Source: Brooklawnia sp049651565 (GTDB taxonomy: Bacteria; Actinomycetota; Actinomycetes; Propionibacteriales; Propionibacteriaceae). Taken from it: a DNA stretch of 6,753 nt. The notes below the pieces were generated by a model, which saw nothing but the letters and a program-made list of their open reading frames with translations, had not been told where the DNA came from and ran no database searches. Both the position numbers and the translations under genes were made by a program. Below, piece by piece: positions 1 to 5,728 of this stretch. How positions within the stretch are numbered: the stretch's first letter is position 1; every line of letters starts with the position of its first letter. The DNA lies in assembly GCF_049651565.1 (NCBI RefSeq), contig NZ_JBASCI010000057.1, positions 1 to 6,753 on the forward strand. Direction: 5' to 3'.

Positions 1-1358
1 GCGCCGAGCTGGGCGTCCACCAGGTCGCGGAAGAAGTTGTAGCCGGCGACCAGCAGGGCGATCACGGCGGCCACGCCGGCGACCCCGAACAGCAGCACCA
101 GGTAGACGCGGCGGGGCAGCGCCGTCACCTCAACCGCCGGGCCGGCTGCCACCGCAGCCCGGACACCGCGCCAGTGCCACCACCACACCGGGACGCCGAC
201 CAGTAGCAGCGTGAGCGCGGCCAGCAGGGTGTTCATCGTCGTCATGCCGATGTCGACGCCGGGGGTCACCGACTCGACCAACGCCACCAGGATGGTACCC
301 ACGCCGGTCGCGGCCGCGACCAGGGCGATGCCGGCGACCAGGTACTCGTAGATCCGGTGCACCTCACCACGCTCGGCCACCGATCCTTCGAGCAGGGCGC
401 GGTGGTACCACCACACCAGCGCTCCGACCGCCACCCCGGCCAGCTCGACGGCGGCGTCGTCGAAGTGTGCCGTCCAGGTGACGTCGAGCCGGTCGCCCAG
501 AAACCAGACCAGCCCGCTCCACAGCAGCCGGCTTGCCGAGACGATCGCGGTGACCAGTCCGCCGGCCACCCCGACCAGCAGCACGTGGGCGAGCCACCAG
601 CCCTGGCGGGGCAATCGGATCGCGGCGGTGGCCCAGTACCTGACCCAGACCAGGCCCCAGCCGACCAGCACGCTGCCGGCCTCGGCCAGGTTCACGATCG
701 GTCGCCCCATCACGTCGGGACGCAGCAGCAGGTCGAGCGAACGTCCCAGCGTGAGCAGCAGCCCGGTCGCCCCCAGCACCAGGCCGAGGACGGAGCCGAG
801 CAGCAGGTGCGCCGCGTTGCGCCCGGCGTCCAGCAGCCGCCCGGCGAGCAGCCAGTGGCCCAACCAGATGGCTCCCCAGACGATCAGCTGCGCTGCCGCC
901 TGCGGGTTGAGCCGCGTTTCGTCGACGGCGTCGAAGATCAGGGTTTGCACGGCGACGGCGGCGACCACGGCGCTGGTCAGCGCGGTCAGCGTCAGGTAGC
1001 CGGTGAACACCGGTGAGCCGGTCTCCTTCGGGTTGGTGCGGTGGCTGTGCCAGGACCACCAGCCGACCAGGCCGAGCAGGGGCAGGCCGATCAGCACGAA
1101 TGCCAGCGCCCGCGCCAGCAGCAAGGAGTCGTCCTGCCACTGCTCGGGCTCGGCACCGAACAGTCGGGCGAGCAGGTCGGACAGGCCTACCGCCACCACC
1201 ATCACCAGTGCGAACAGCACGCCGTACTGGAAGAACCGCCGCACCGTCCGGGCGTCGACGCCGCCGTCGGAGGAGCGTCGGCGGGCGGCCGTGATGCCGA
1301 GCCCGATCAGCACCGCCACCAGGGCCCAGCCGACGAGGCTGACTGCGATACCAAGCAC
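1..1358 (-). CDS. DUF5671-like polytopic membrane protein, 3' end outside window
   Basis: Reading the minus strand from GTG at 1358 gives 452 codons with no stop before the window edge, so the C-terminus is missing. Nearly the whole product is hydrophobic, with about a dozen likely membrane segments. It looks built from repeated units of about 60-80 residues: an R-x-(F/I/V)-Y-like entry (residues 40-45, 335-338, 416-419), Ala/Val/Gly/Leu-rich helices, and a Trp/His/Arg exit such as GWWSWHSHR (99-107), VWWYHRALL (315-323) and VWWWHWRGVR (391-400). This pattern fits the actinobacterial DUF5671 family as I know it; the family has no established function and I see no catalytic motif. The GTG start is supported by GAGGA seven bases upstream, which overlaps the stop of the preceding gene, so the two genes are probably one translationally coupled operon. 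The assignment to a membrane protein is firm, the DUF name less so. Confidence 0.85.
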   Translation of the reverse strand, partial: MLGIAVSLVGWALVAVLIGLGITAARRRSSDGGVDARTVRRFFQYGVLFALVMVVAVGLSDLLARLFGAEPEQWQDDSLLLARALAFVLIGLPLLGLVGWWSWHSHRTNPKETGSPVFTGYLTLTALTSAVVAAVAVQTLIFDAVDETRLNPQAAAQLIVWGAIWLGHWLLAGRLLDAGRNAAHLLLGSVLGLVLGATGLLLTLGRSLDLLLRPDVMGRPIVNLAEAGSVLVGWGLVWVRYWATAAIRLPRQGWWLAHVLLVGVAGGLVTAIVSASRLLWSGLVWFLGDRLDVTWTAHFDDAAVELAGVAVGALVWWYHRALLEGSVAERGEVHRIYEYLVAGIALVAAATGVGTILVALVESVTPGVDIGMTTMNTLLAALTLLLVGVPVWWWHWRGVRAAVAAGPAVEVTALPRRVYLVLLFGVAGVAAVIALLVAGYNFFRDLVDAQLG

Positions 1359-1365
1359 TATACCG

Positions 1366-1370
1366 TCCTC
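1366..1370 (-). promoter_or_regulatory. Ribosome binding site deciding the GTG start at 1358
   Basis: On the minus strand the stop of the upstream gene and this site read TGAGGA, followed by seven bases and then GTG. The Shine-Dalgarno-like GAGGA therefore shares bases with the upstream TGA stop, a usual sign of translational coupling. It selects a non-ATG start that is easily missed. Confidence 0.7.
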
Positions 1371-1794
1371 ACTTGCAGGAGTAGATCGGCCACGGATTGC
1401 CGGTGATCAACCAGCCCGAGCCGGCGCGGACGAGGTCGAAGACCTCACGATGCGACCACGAGTTGAACGGACCACCCTGCTGCTCGGTCACCTCAACCAC
1501 CACGGTGGCGGCGTCCCCGGTCGTCTCGCTGCTCACCACGGTCATCTGGATACTGCTCGGCCGGTAGGAGTTGCGCAGCGGCGCCTGGCACTCCAGGTCG
1601 GGGTGCAGGTAGCCGACCGCCGCCTCGTCGTCCCGGTCGATGACCGCGATCACGAACAGTTGGACGGTGCCCTCCGGGGTGGCCTGGTCGAGCTCGGGTG
1701 GTTGTCGGCCGAGGGTCAGCACCGCAGCGACCACCGCCAGCACGATCACCAGCCCGGTGATCGTGGCCAGCACCACGTTGGGACGCGCCCTCAT
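1369..1794 (-). CDS. Small membrane-anchored protein with extracytoplasmic NTF2-like-type domain
   Basis: From ATG at 1794 this is 141 residues. Residues 1-5 are basic, residues 6-28 form one hydrophobic helix, and the rest is a soluble domain presumably outside the membrane. The segment P40-E-G-T-V-Q-L-F-V-I-A-V-I-D-R-D-D-E-A-A-V resembles the first helix of small actinobacterial NTF2-like or DUF4878-like exported domains, and the end, GWLITGNPWPIYSC, is typical of that kind of protein. Cys69 and Cys140 could form a disulfide. The frame is open up to 1938, but the earlier ATGs give a non-hydrophobic Arg/Pro-rich leader running into the repeat region; ATG 1794 has GGGGGA ten bases upstream and puts the membrane helix at the N-terminus, so I prefer it. 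It lies just ahead of the large DUF5671-like gene and is probably its operon partner. No enzyme function is visible. Confidence 0.8.
   Translation of the reverse strand: MRARPNVVLATITGLVIVLAVVAAVLTLGRQPPELDQATPEGTVQLFVIAVIDRDDEAAVGYLHPDLECQAPLRNSYRPSSIQMTVVSSETTGDAATVVVEVTEQQGGPFNSWSHREVFDLVRAGSGWLITGNPWPIYSCK
1741..1765. repeat. Perfect 10-bp inverted repeat inside the membrane-helix codons
   Basis: CACGATCACC (1741-1750) and GGTGATCGTG (1756-1765) are exact reverse complements separated by five bases. The repeat lies about 30 bases downstream of the ATG at 1794, within codons for the helix residues ATITGLVIVLA. In mRNA it would form a stable hairpin near the start of the coding region. It may be a chance result of ATC/GTG-rich hydrophobic codons. 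Confidence 0.6.
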
Positions 1795-1881
1795 GGCAAC
1801 AGCGTCCCCCATTTCGGCCGCGGCGGGAAGGGTGACGCGGCTGGCCGAGCCGCCCGCGTGCACTTTGCGTACCCCTGGACG

Positions 1882-2016
1882 GGTAACTGCCCGGGATCGG
1901 GGCATCCCAGGCTCAGGGCGGGCAGTATGCCGCACCACGCCCGGAAACTGCCCGGGATCGGGGCCAAACCCGAGCAGTATCCTGCGTCACGCCCGGAAAC
2001 TGCCCGGGGCCGGGGC
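1882..2016. repeat. Three degenerate copies of a GC-rich stem-loop repeat
   Basis: A 22-base core, GG(A/T)AACTGCCCGGG followed by ATCGGGGC or a variant, occurs at 1882-1903, 1943-1964 and 1995-2016. The larger units 1922-1964 and 1974-2016 agree at 37 of 43 positions with a period of 52 bases; the first core is 61 bases before the second. Copies one and two can fold: ACTGCCCG (1886-1893) pairs perfectly with CGGGCAGT (1919-1926), and ACTGCCCGGG (1947-1956) pairs with CCCGAGCAGT (1969-1978) with one mismatch. The third copy has lost its distal arm. No transposase or terminal target duplication is visible. Confidence 0.8.
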
Positions 2017-2075
2017 GGCGAGCGGATCACGGGCTCGGGCTTCAAGGCCAATCGCTGAGGCCGCCCAACAGTCCA

Positions 2076-2091
2076 TGTGACACTGATCCCA
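2076..2091 (+). promoter_or_regulatory. Candidate CRP/GlxR-type operator upstream of the Rieske gene
   Basis: TGTGA-CACTGA-TCCCA matches the CRP-family palindrome TGTGA-N6-TCACA at nine of ten defined positions. It lies 57 bases before the ATG at 2149, a position suited to promoter control. In Corynebacterium and mycobacteria, GlxR/CRP regulators bind this consensus. Binding here is inferred. Confidence 0.4.
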
Positions 2092-2099
2092 GGGCGCCA

Positions 2100-2116
2100 T
2101 GGCCTCCCGGGGGCCA
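2100..2116. promoter_or_regulatory. Imperfect palindrome in the Rieske leader
   Basis: TGGCCTCCCGGGGGCCA is self-complementary except for a T-G pair and the centre base. It lies between the CRP-like site and the ribosome binding site at 2138-2143. It could be an operator or a leader hairpin; in DNA this GC-rich it could also be chance. Confidence 0.3.
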
Positions 2117-2148
2117 CCGCCGATCGGGCGTCCAAACGAGGAGCCGTC

Positions 2149-2487
2149 ATGGAACGTCGCACTGTGATCCAACTCGGTCTGAGCGCGCTGGCCGTCGGGG
2201 CGCTCGGCTCGTGCAGCCGGGATGAGCCCGCGCCCGGCAGCGCAACCGACCCGGCCACCGCCGCCAGCACGGACTCGGCCCCAACCACCGCAACCGCCCC
2301 AGCCCCCACCACCACCGGCCCGGAACCCACCCTGGAGTCGGTCCAGGGCCAGGACGCGGTCTGCCCCTGCCACGGGTCGAGGTTCTCGATCGTGGACGGG
2401 TCGGTGGTGCAGGGGCCGGCCACCGAACCGCTGGTCCAGGCGTCGTCGGTCACCGTGGACGGCGAGAACCTGGTCGTCGTCCTGTGA
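2149..2487 (+). CDS. Truncated Rieske-type lipoprotein lacking the first cluster motif
   Basis: The product is 112 residues from ATG 2149, preceded by GAGGAG five bases upstream. The N-terminus has twin arginines (R3-R4), a hydrophobic stretch (7-20) and a lipobox LGSC with Cys22 as lipidation site, so it should be exported, probably by Tat, and anchored to the membrane. Residues 25-60 are an Ala/Thr/Pro linker. Residues 72-90, CPCHGSRFSIVDGSVVQGP, are the second Rieske motif (Cys72, His75) and the conserved DG-x-V-x-x-GPA segment, followed by the final strands. The first motif, Cys-x-His with its disulfide cysteine, and the strands before it are absent: only about ten residues separate the linker from CPCH, where this family normally has about 50 more. 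No alternative frame restores it. The protein should not hold a normal 2Fe-2S cluster, so it is an internally deleted gene, whether decayed, altered in role or misassembled. Confidence 0.85.
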   Translation: MERRTVIQLGLSALAVGALGSCSRDEPAPGSATDPATAASTDSAPTTATAPAPTTTGPEPTLESVQGQDAVCPCHGSRFSIVDGSVVQGPATEPLVQASSVTVDGENLVVVL

Positions 2488-2498
2488 CCCGGATCACA
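2483..2498. promoter_or_regulatory. Perfect CRP/GlxR-type palindrome spanning two convergent stop codons
   Basis: TGTGACCCGGATCACA is an exact TGTGA-N6-TCACA palindrome. The TGA of the Rieske gene (2485-2487) and the TGA of the convergent membrane-protein gene (2496-2494) form its two arms, and only six bases lie between the genes. It matches the CRP/GlxR consensus, but its place between gene ends is unusual for a promoter operator. As RNA it could form only a short 5-bp stem. Confidence 0.5.
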
Positions 2499-3375
2499 CC
2501 GTCACCGGGACGCTGCCGTACGTGCCGACCGTCCAGTGCCGCCGGATCTCGAAGCCCCAGAACACCATGAACAGCCCGAGCTCGAGCGTCTCGACCCACA
2601 GCAGCGCGCTGGACACCCCCGCCGCCCGCAGGCCGTACCACAGTGCCGGGCCGCCGACAACCCTGCCGACCAGCAGCCCGAGGTAGAGGCTGCGCAGACC
2701 TGTCCCCGGTCGGTGGGCGGCGTCGTGGACGCCGCCGCGGTGTCTGGGCGCTACCACGTGGCTGGCCACGGTGATGATCAGGCTGGCGATCAGCAGGAAC
2801 GCGGCAACCAGGTGCAGCCCGGCGAACCTGGTGTCGGGTTCGAACACCCTGATCAGCACCAGCATTGTCTGGCCCGCCAGCCCGACCAGCGCGGCGGTCA
2901 CCAGCACCCGCGTCCCAACTGTGCCCTGCCACAACCGCCCCAGCGGCCACGGCCCCTTGAAGTAGTCGAACAGGACGAAGCCGACGGCCGCCACCAGGTA
3001 GCAGAGCAGGATCACGCGCAGCGACAGCGTCGGATCGGCCTCGCCCTGCACCCGCACCGTCGGCGCGCTCCGGGAGAAGTCGAACGGGACGAAGGCCACG
3101 ATCGGGGCGTAGAAGCCGGCGCAGTTGAGGGCCAGGTCCTCCAGGTCGGAGCAGCCGCGGAAGGCCACCACCCCGAGCGCGGCAGCAGTGAGGCAGCCGA
3201 CGAAGACATCGCGGGCCGGCCCGCCGTAGTATGCGTTGATCGAGTCGTTGAACTGCCCGGTCAGCGCGGCGAAGACCACAATGGTCAGCAGCAACAACGT
3301 GATCGGGACGAAGACGAGGATCCGGATGGTCTGCTGCCCATCGGCCCCGTCCGGACGTGGCATCCGATTGCGCAT
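2494..3375 (-). CDS. Multi-spanning membrane protein of unknown function
   Basis: From ATG 3375 this is 293 residues with seven or eight likely membrane helices, roughly at 19-40, 54-73, 84-98, 119-137, 155-177, 186-208, 229-246 and 255-275. The loop after helix one, FNDSINAYYGGPARDVFVG (42-60), and the closing helix with E262, E265 and FWGFE (272-276) recall a widespread unnamed actinobacterial membrane family with a SIS-x-YY...RDVFVG signature. I recall this family from memory and cannot give it a domain name. Cys75 and Cys85 flank a short acidic loop. No catalytic site or transporter motif is visible. The start is uncertain: GTG 3390, ATG 3375 and ATG 3363 are in frame and none has a clear ribosome binding site. 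I chose 3375 because the inverted repeat 3376-3390 then lies just upstream. It is divergent from the pyruvyl transferase and convergent with the Rieske gene. Confidence 0.8.
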   Translation of the reverse strand: MRNRMPRPDGADGQQTIRILVFVPITLLLLTIVVFAALTGQFNDSINAYYGGPARDVFVGCLTAAALGVVAFRGCSDLEDLALNCAGFYAPIVAFVPFDFSRSAPTVRVQGEADPTLSLRVILLCYLVAAVGFVLFDYFKGPWPLGRLWQGTVGTRVLVTAALVGLAGQTMLVLIRVFEPDTRFAGLHLVAAFLLIASLIITVASHVVAPRHRGGVHDAAHRPGTGLRSLYLGLLVGRVVGGPALWYGLRAAGVSSALLWVETLELGLFMVFWGFEIRRHWTVGTYGSVPVTV

Positions 3376-3390
3376 GTGGCATCGTGCCAC
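3376..3390. promoter_or_regulatory. Inverted repeat between divergent genes, candidate operator
   Basis: GTGGCA-TCG-TGCCAC is a perfect 6-bp inverted repeat with a 3-base centre. A direct copy of its left part, GTGGCATC, also occurs at 3357-3364, 19 bases from the copy at 3376-3383. It sits 26 bases before the plus-strand ATG at 3417 and adjoins the minus-strand start, so one protein could affect both genes. No binding family is evident. Confidence 0.4.
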
Positions 3391-3416
3391 GAATCCGCTG
3401 GCAGGAAGGTGGCGAC

Positions 3417-4649
3417 ATGGTGCGGGTGGCGATCCAGGGTGACATCGGCCAGCAGGCCTACCACGTCGGGGACGAGGCGATGGTGCATGCGGCCGTGGAG
3501 CAGTTCGCGCGCCGCGGCATCGACTCGGTCGTCCTGTTGACCCGCGACCAGGCGCAGACCCGGCAGCACTTCGGCGCTCAGGTGGACGCCGCGCCGACCC
3601 TGGTCTTCCCGTGGCCGCCGGCAGATCGGGAGCGCTACCTGGGCGAGATCAGGTCGGTGGTGGCCGGACGCGCCGACGCGCTGCCCGCGTCCGATCAGGT
3701 CTTCGGGATCATCGAGACCCTGCGCGGAGTCGATGCGCTGTTCATCGCCGGCGGCGGCAACATGAACTCCCGGTACGGCTGGCTGCTGCACGAACGGGCC
3801 GCCATGGCCCACATCGCGGCTCGGCTGGGCAAACCGGTCGTCATCGGCGGCCAGACCCTGGGACCAGAACTGTCCGACACCGACCGCGAGACCCTCGCCG
3901 AACTGCTGACGCGGGCGTCCCTGGTGGGGCTGCGCGAGGCGGACTCGCTGGAGCTGGCCCGCGAACTGGTGCCCGACCATCCGGGCCTGCGCGCGGTGCT
4001 GGACGATGCGTCCGACCTGCCCGACCCGACCCCAGCGGTTGCACCCGCCACCCGGCCAACCATCGCAGCCACCTTCAGCCCGCCGGAGGCGACCCCGCAA
4101 CCGCTTGCCGCCAGGGCGTACGCCCGGCTGCTGGACGTGGCCGCCGCCCACCTGGGCGCCGAGGTCAGCTTCCTGCCGCACATGGCCGTCCCCGGCACCG
4201 GCGACGGGGACGAGGCCTTCCACGCACGGGTCGCCGAACACCTCAGCGTGCCAGCCGAACTTCGTCCGATCGCCTCGGCGCTGGAGACCGCCGCCCGAAC
4301 CCGGGACGCGGCAGCGGTGGTGACGTCCCGCTACCACCCGGTGGTGTTCGCCTGGGCCGCGGGCAAACCGGCGATCGCCGTCGCACCCGACGAGTACACC
4401 TGGGTGCGGCTGGCCGGCGCGCTCGAGCGGTTCGGACGCCGCAGTCAGGTGCCGACGCTGGAGGAGCTGGTGGCCGTCGACTCGGTCCTTGCCGAATGGC
4501 TGGAGCCGCTGTCCCAGCCGGTCAGGCGTCCCGAACCGCAGTTGCTGGCCGCGCAGGAGCAGTGGTGGGACGACGTGGTGGAGGCACTGCAGGCCGCCGC
4601 TCGACGCGGGCCGCGCCGCCGCAGGTTCGGCTGGAGGCGGCGCCGGTAG
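3417..4649 (+). CDS. Polysaccharide pyruvyl transferase family protein
   Basis: The 410-residue product belongs to the polysaccharide pyruvyl transferase family (CsaB/PssM/WcaK type), which transfers pyruvate from phosphoenolpyruvate to sugars of cell-wall polymers or exopolysaccharides, making acidic ketals. Visible family features are a glycine-rich N-terminal strand turn, GDIGQQAYHVGDEAMV (8-23); FIAGGGNMNSRYG (109-121); PVVIGGQTLGPEL (140-152); GLREADSLELA (171-181); and SRYHPVVFAWAAGKPAIAV (304-322), with Arg305 and His307 at the place of the usual SR-x-H motif. The end is very basic: ten of the last 15 residues are arginine. ATG 3417 has AGGAAGG seven bases upstream; the frame is open back to 3357 but without domain similarity. 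There is no signal peptide, so it should act in the cytoplasm. It ends five bases from the convergent glycosyltransferase, a fitting partner in glycan synthesis. The acceptor sugar cannot be predicted. Confidence 0.9.
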   Translation: MVRVAIQGDIGQQAYHVGDEAMVHAAVEQFARRGIDSVVLLTRDQAQTRQHFGAQVDAAPTLVFPWPPADRERYLGEIRSVVAGRADALPASDQVFGIIETLRGVDALFIAGGGNMNSRYGWLLHERAAMAHIAARLGKPVVIGGQTLGPELSDTDRETLAELLTRASLVGLREADSLELARELVPDHPGLRAVLDDASDLPDPTPAVAPATRPTIAATFSPPEATPQPLAARAYARLLDVAAAHLGAEVSFLPHMAVPGTGDGDEAFHARVAEHLSVPAELRPIASALETAARTRDAAAVVTSRYHPVVFAWAAGKPAIAVAPDEYTWVRLAGALERFGRRSQVPTLEELVAVDSVLAEWLEPLSQPVRRPEPQLLAAQEQWWDDVVEALQAAARRGPRRRRFGWRRRR

Positions 4650-4654
4650 GGCAA

Positions 4655-5707
4655 TTACTTCTCCGGCGGCGGACCGCCCCGGAAGATCATCGCGAAGCCG
4701 CGCTTGACCAGGTAGAGCGGGTTGGTGCGGTTGGCGACGTAGCGCTCCAGTTCGTCCATCCGGCTGTGCAGATCACCGGTCAGTTGGTCGAACCGGGCAT
4801 CGATCTGGCGGGTGATGTCCTGGCGCAGGTCGTCGAAGTGCCGGGCCATCTCGGCCCGGGCGCGCTCACCGTGCTCGACCAGTTCGGCGGCCAGGAACGC
4901 CCCGAACAGGTAGGGGCCGAGCGAACCGCCGCGGGAGATCTCGTCCCTGATCGCCGCCGCCCGCACCTCCATGTCGTACTTGGCGTGCATCAGGGGCGCG
5001 TTGATGCTGTTCGCCGAGGCACCGCTGGCGCTCGGCCGCTGGCACCACAGCGCCAGCCGTTCGTCCACGATGCCGATCGGGTGCCGGGCTGCGACCCGCA
5101 GGTTGAAGTCCCAGTCGCCAACCACCGGCAGCGCCTCGTTGTACAGCCCGACCTCTTCGTGCAGCCGCCGCCGGTACAGCACCCCGATCGGCACCATCCG
5201 GTTGACCCAGACCAGTTCCTGGATGGTGATGGTCGGTAGGTGCGTCCAGAAGTCCTTGCGGCCGGTCTCGACGAAGGTGCCCTCGACCTCCTCCTCGAAG
5301 CGGATCTGGATGCGCACCACCACCATCTCGGTTTCCGGGTGGGCGTCCAGGAACCCGACCGTACGGGCCAGGAATTCCGGCTCCCACAGGTCGTCGTCGT
5401 GGATGCAGCAGAACTCGGAGTCGGAGGCCAGCAGCCCGGCGTTGGCGGCGGCCTCCATCCCGGTGCTGGTGCTTCGGTGCAGGACCGTGGTGCGCCGCTG
5501 TATCCCGGCGGGGGCCTGCGCCAGTACGGCGTCCACCGGTTCGGGGTCGCCGGCATCGTTGACCACCACCACGTGGTAATCGGTGAATGTCTGCTGGTCG
5601 ATGTTGGCCAGCGCGCGGCCCAGGAACTGGGGCCGGTCCTTGGTCCGGACCACGACGGCGACTCGGGCGCTGGGGTGGTCCGGCGGACTGACCTGATCCG
5701 ACTGCAT
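4655..5707 (-). CDS. Family 2 (GT-A) glycosyltransferase with C-terminal coiled coil
   Basis: From ATG 5707 the product has 350 residues. The GT-A nucleotide-sugar fold is clear: first strand RVAVVVRTKDRP (15-26), VVVVNDAGD (46-54), AAANAGLLASDSEFCCIHDDDLWEP (87-110) with the metal-binding acidic cluster D104-D105-D106, and GDWDFNLR (197-204) with the likely catalytic acidic residue. Residues 275-325 are rich in charged heptads (RARAEMARHFDDLRQDITRQ and following) and probably form a coiled coil, then a short hydrophobic patch and a Gly/Pro-rich end. There is no signal or membrane helix, so it probably acts in the cytoplasm on glycan precursors; donor and acceptor are unknown. The frame extends to 5932, but that part overlaps the divergent ribokinase and lacks similarity. 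ATG 5716 is an alternative start. Neither ATG has a good ribosome binding site; a TATAGC hexamer just upstream suggests a nearly leaderless transcript. It converges on the pyruvyl transferase gene. Confidence 0.9.
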   Translation of the reverse strand: MQSDQVSPPDHPSARVAVVVRTKDRPQFLGRALANIDQQTFTDYHVVVVNDAGDPEPVDAVLAQAPAGIQRRTTVLHRSTSTGMEAAANAGLLASDSEFCCIHDDDLWEPEFLARTVGFLDAHPETEMVVVRIQIRFEEEVEGTFVETGRKDFWTHLPTITIQELVWVNRMVPIGVLYRRRLHEEVGLYNEALPVVGDWDFNLRVAARHPIGIVDERLALWCQRPSASGASANSINAPLMHAKYDMEVRAAAIRDEISRGGSLGPYLFGAFLAAELVEHGERARAEMARHFDDLRQDITRQIDARFDQLTGDLHSRMDELERYVANRTNPLYLVKRGFAMIFRGGPPPEK

Positions 5708-5716
5708 GGGGCACAT

Positions 5717-5722
5717 GCTATA
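5717..5722 (-). promoter_or_regulatory. Candidate -10 element of the glycosyltransferase gene
   Basis: On the minus strand TATAGC lies nine bases before ATG 5707. The expected transcript start, near 5710, leaves a leader of only about three bases, which fits the absence of a ribosome binding site. The -35 is weak (TTCGGG or GTTCGG, depending on spacing) and would lie in the spacer of the inverted repeat at 5729-5752. Confidence 0.35.
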
Positions 5723-5728
5723 GGCGTT

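Larger units (their letters stand above)
1795..2148. other. Gene-free stretch between divergent genes
   Basis: This stretch separates the minus-strand membrane-protein operon from the plus-strand Rieske gene. Open frames crossing it give Arg/Pro/Gly-rich, non-hydrophobic translations with no recognisable domain, so I call no gene. It contains the repeated GC-rich stem-loop elements (1882-2016), a CRP-like site (2076-2091), an imperfect palindrome (2100-2116) and the Rieske ribosome binding site (2138-2143). On the minus strand, two repeat copies carry CATACT and GATACT, which loosely resemble -10 hexamers for the leftward operon, but I find no convincing -35 partner. Confidence 0.6.

Noticed and set aside
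364..1140. Minus-strand open frame of 258 codons
   Set aside because: Its translation is an Arg/Ala/Gly-rich mixture typical of an off-frame reading; the overlapping frame from GTG 1358 gives a coherent membrane protein.
1882..2016. CRISPR array
   Set aside because: The repeats are degenerate, spacing is unequal, the intervening sequence is itself partly repeated, and no cas gene is present.
1003..2058. Plus-strand open frame of 351 codons over the leftward operon and the repeats
   Set aside because: It is antisense to two supported genes, has low-complexity composition and crosses the repeat region; no domain is visible.
2536..3540. Plus-strand open frame of 334 codons rich in Gln, Asp and His
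   Set aside because: It is the antisense shadow of the membrane protein; the Gln/His/Asp excess is the complement of Leu/Val/Ile codons.
3285..4337. Minus-strand open frame of 350 codons opposite the pyruvyl transferase
   Set aside because: The sense strand encodes a clear family with ordered motifs; this frame has none.
4641..4676. Possible bidirectional terminator at the convergent junction (CGCCGG and CCGGCG arms)
   Set aside because: The stem is only six bases with a 16-base loop and no T-run; too weak to call.
3611..5239. Plus-strand open frame of 542 codons, the longest in the window
   Set aside because: It runs across two convergent real genes in a wrong frame and is Arg/Gly/Pro-rich throughout, as expected of high-GC stop-poor DNA.
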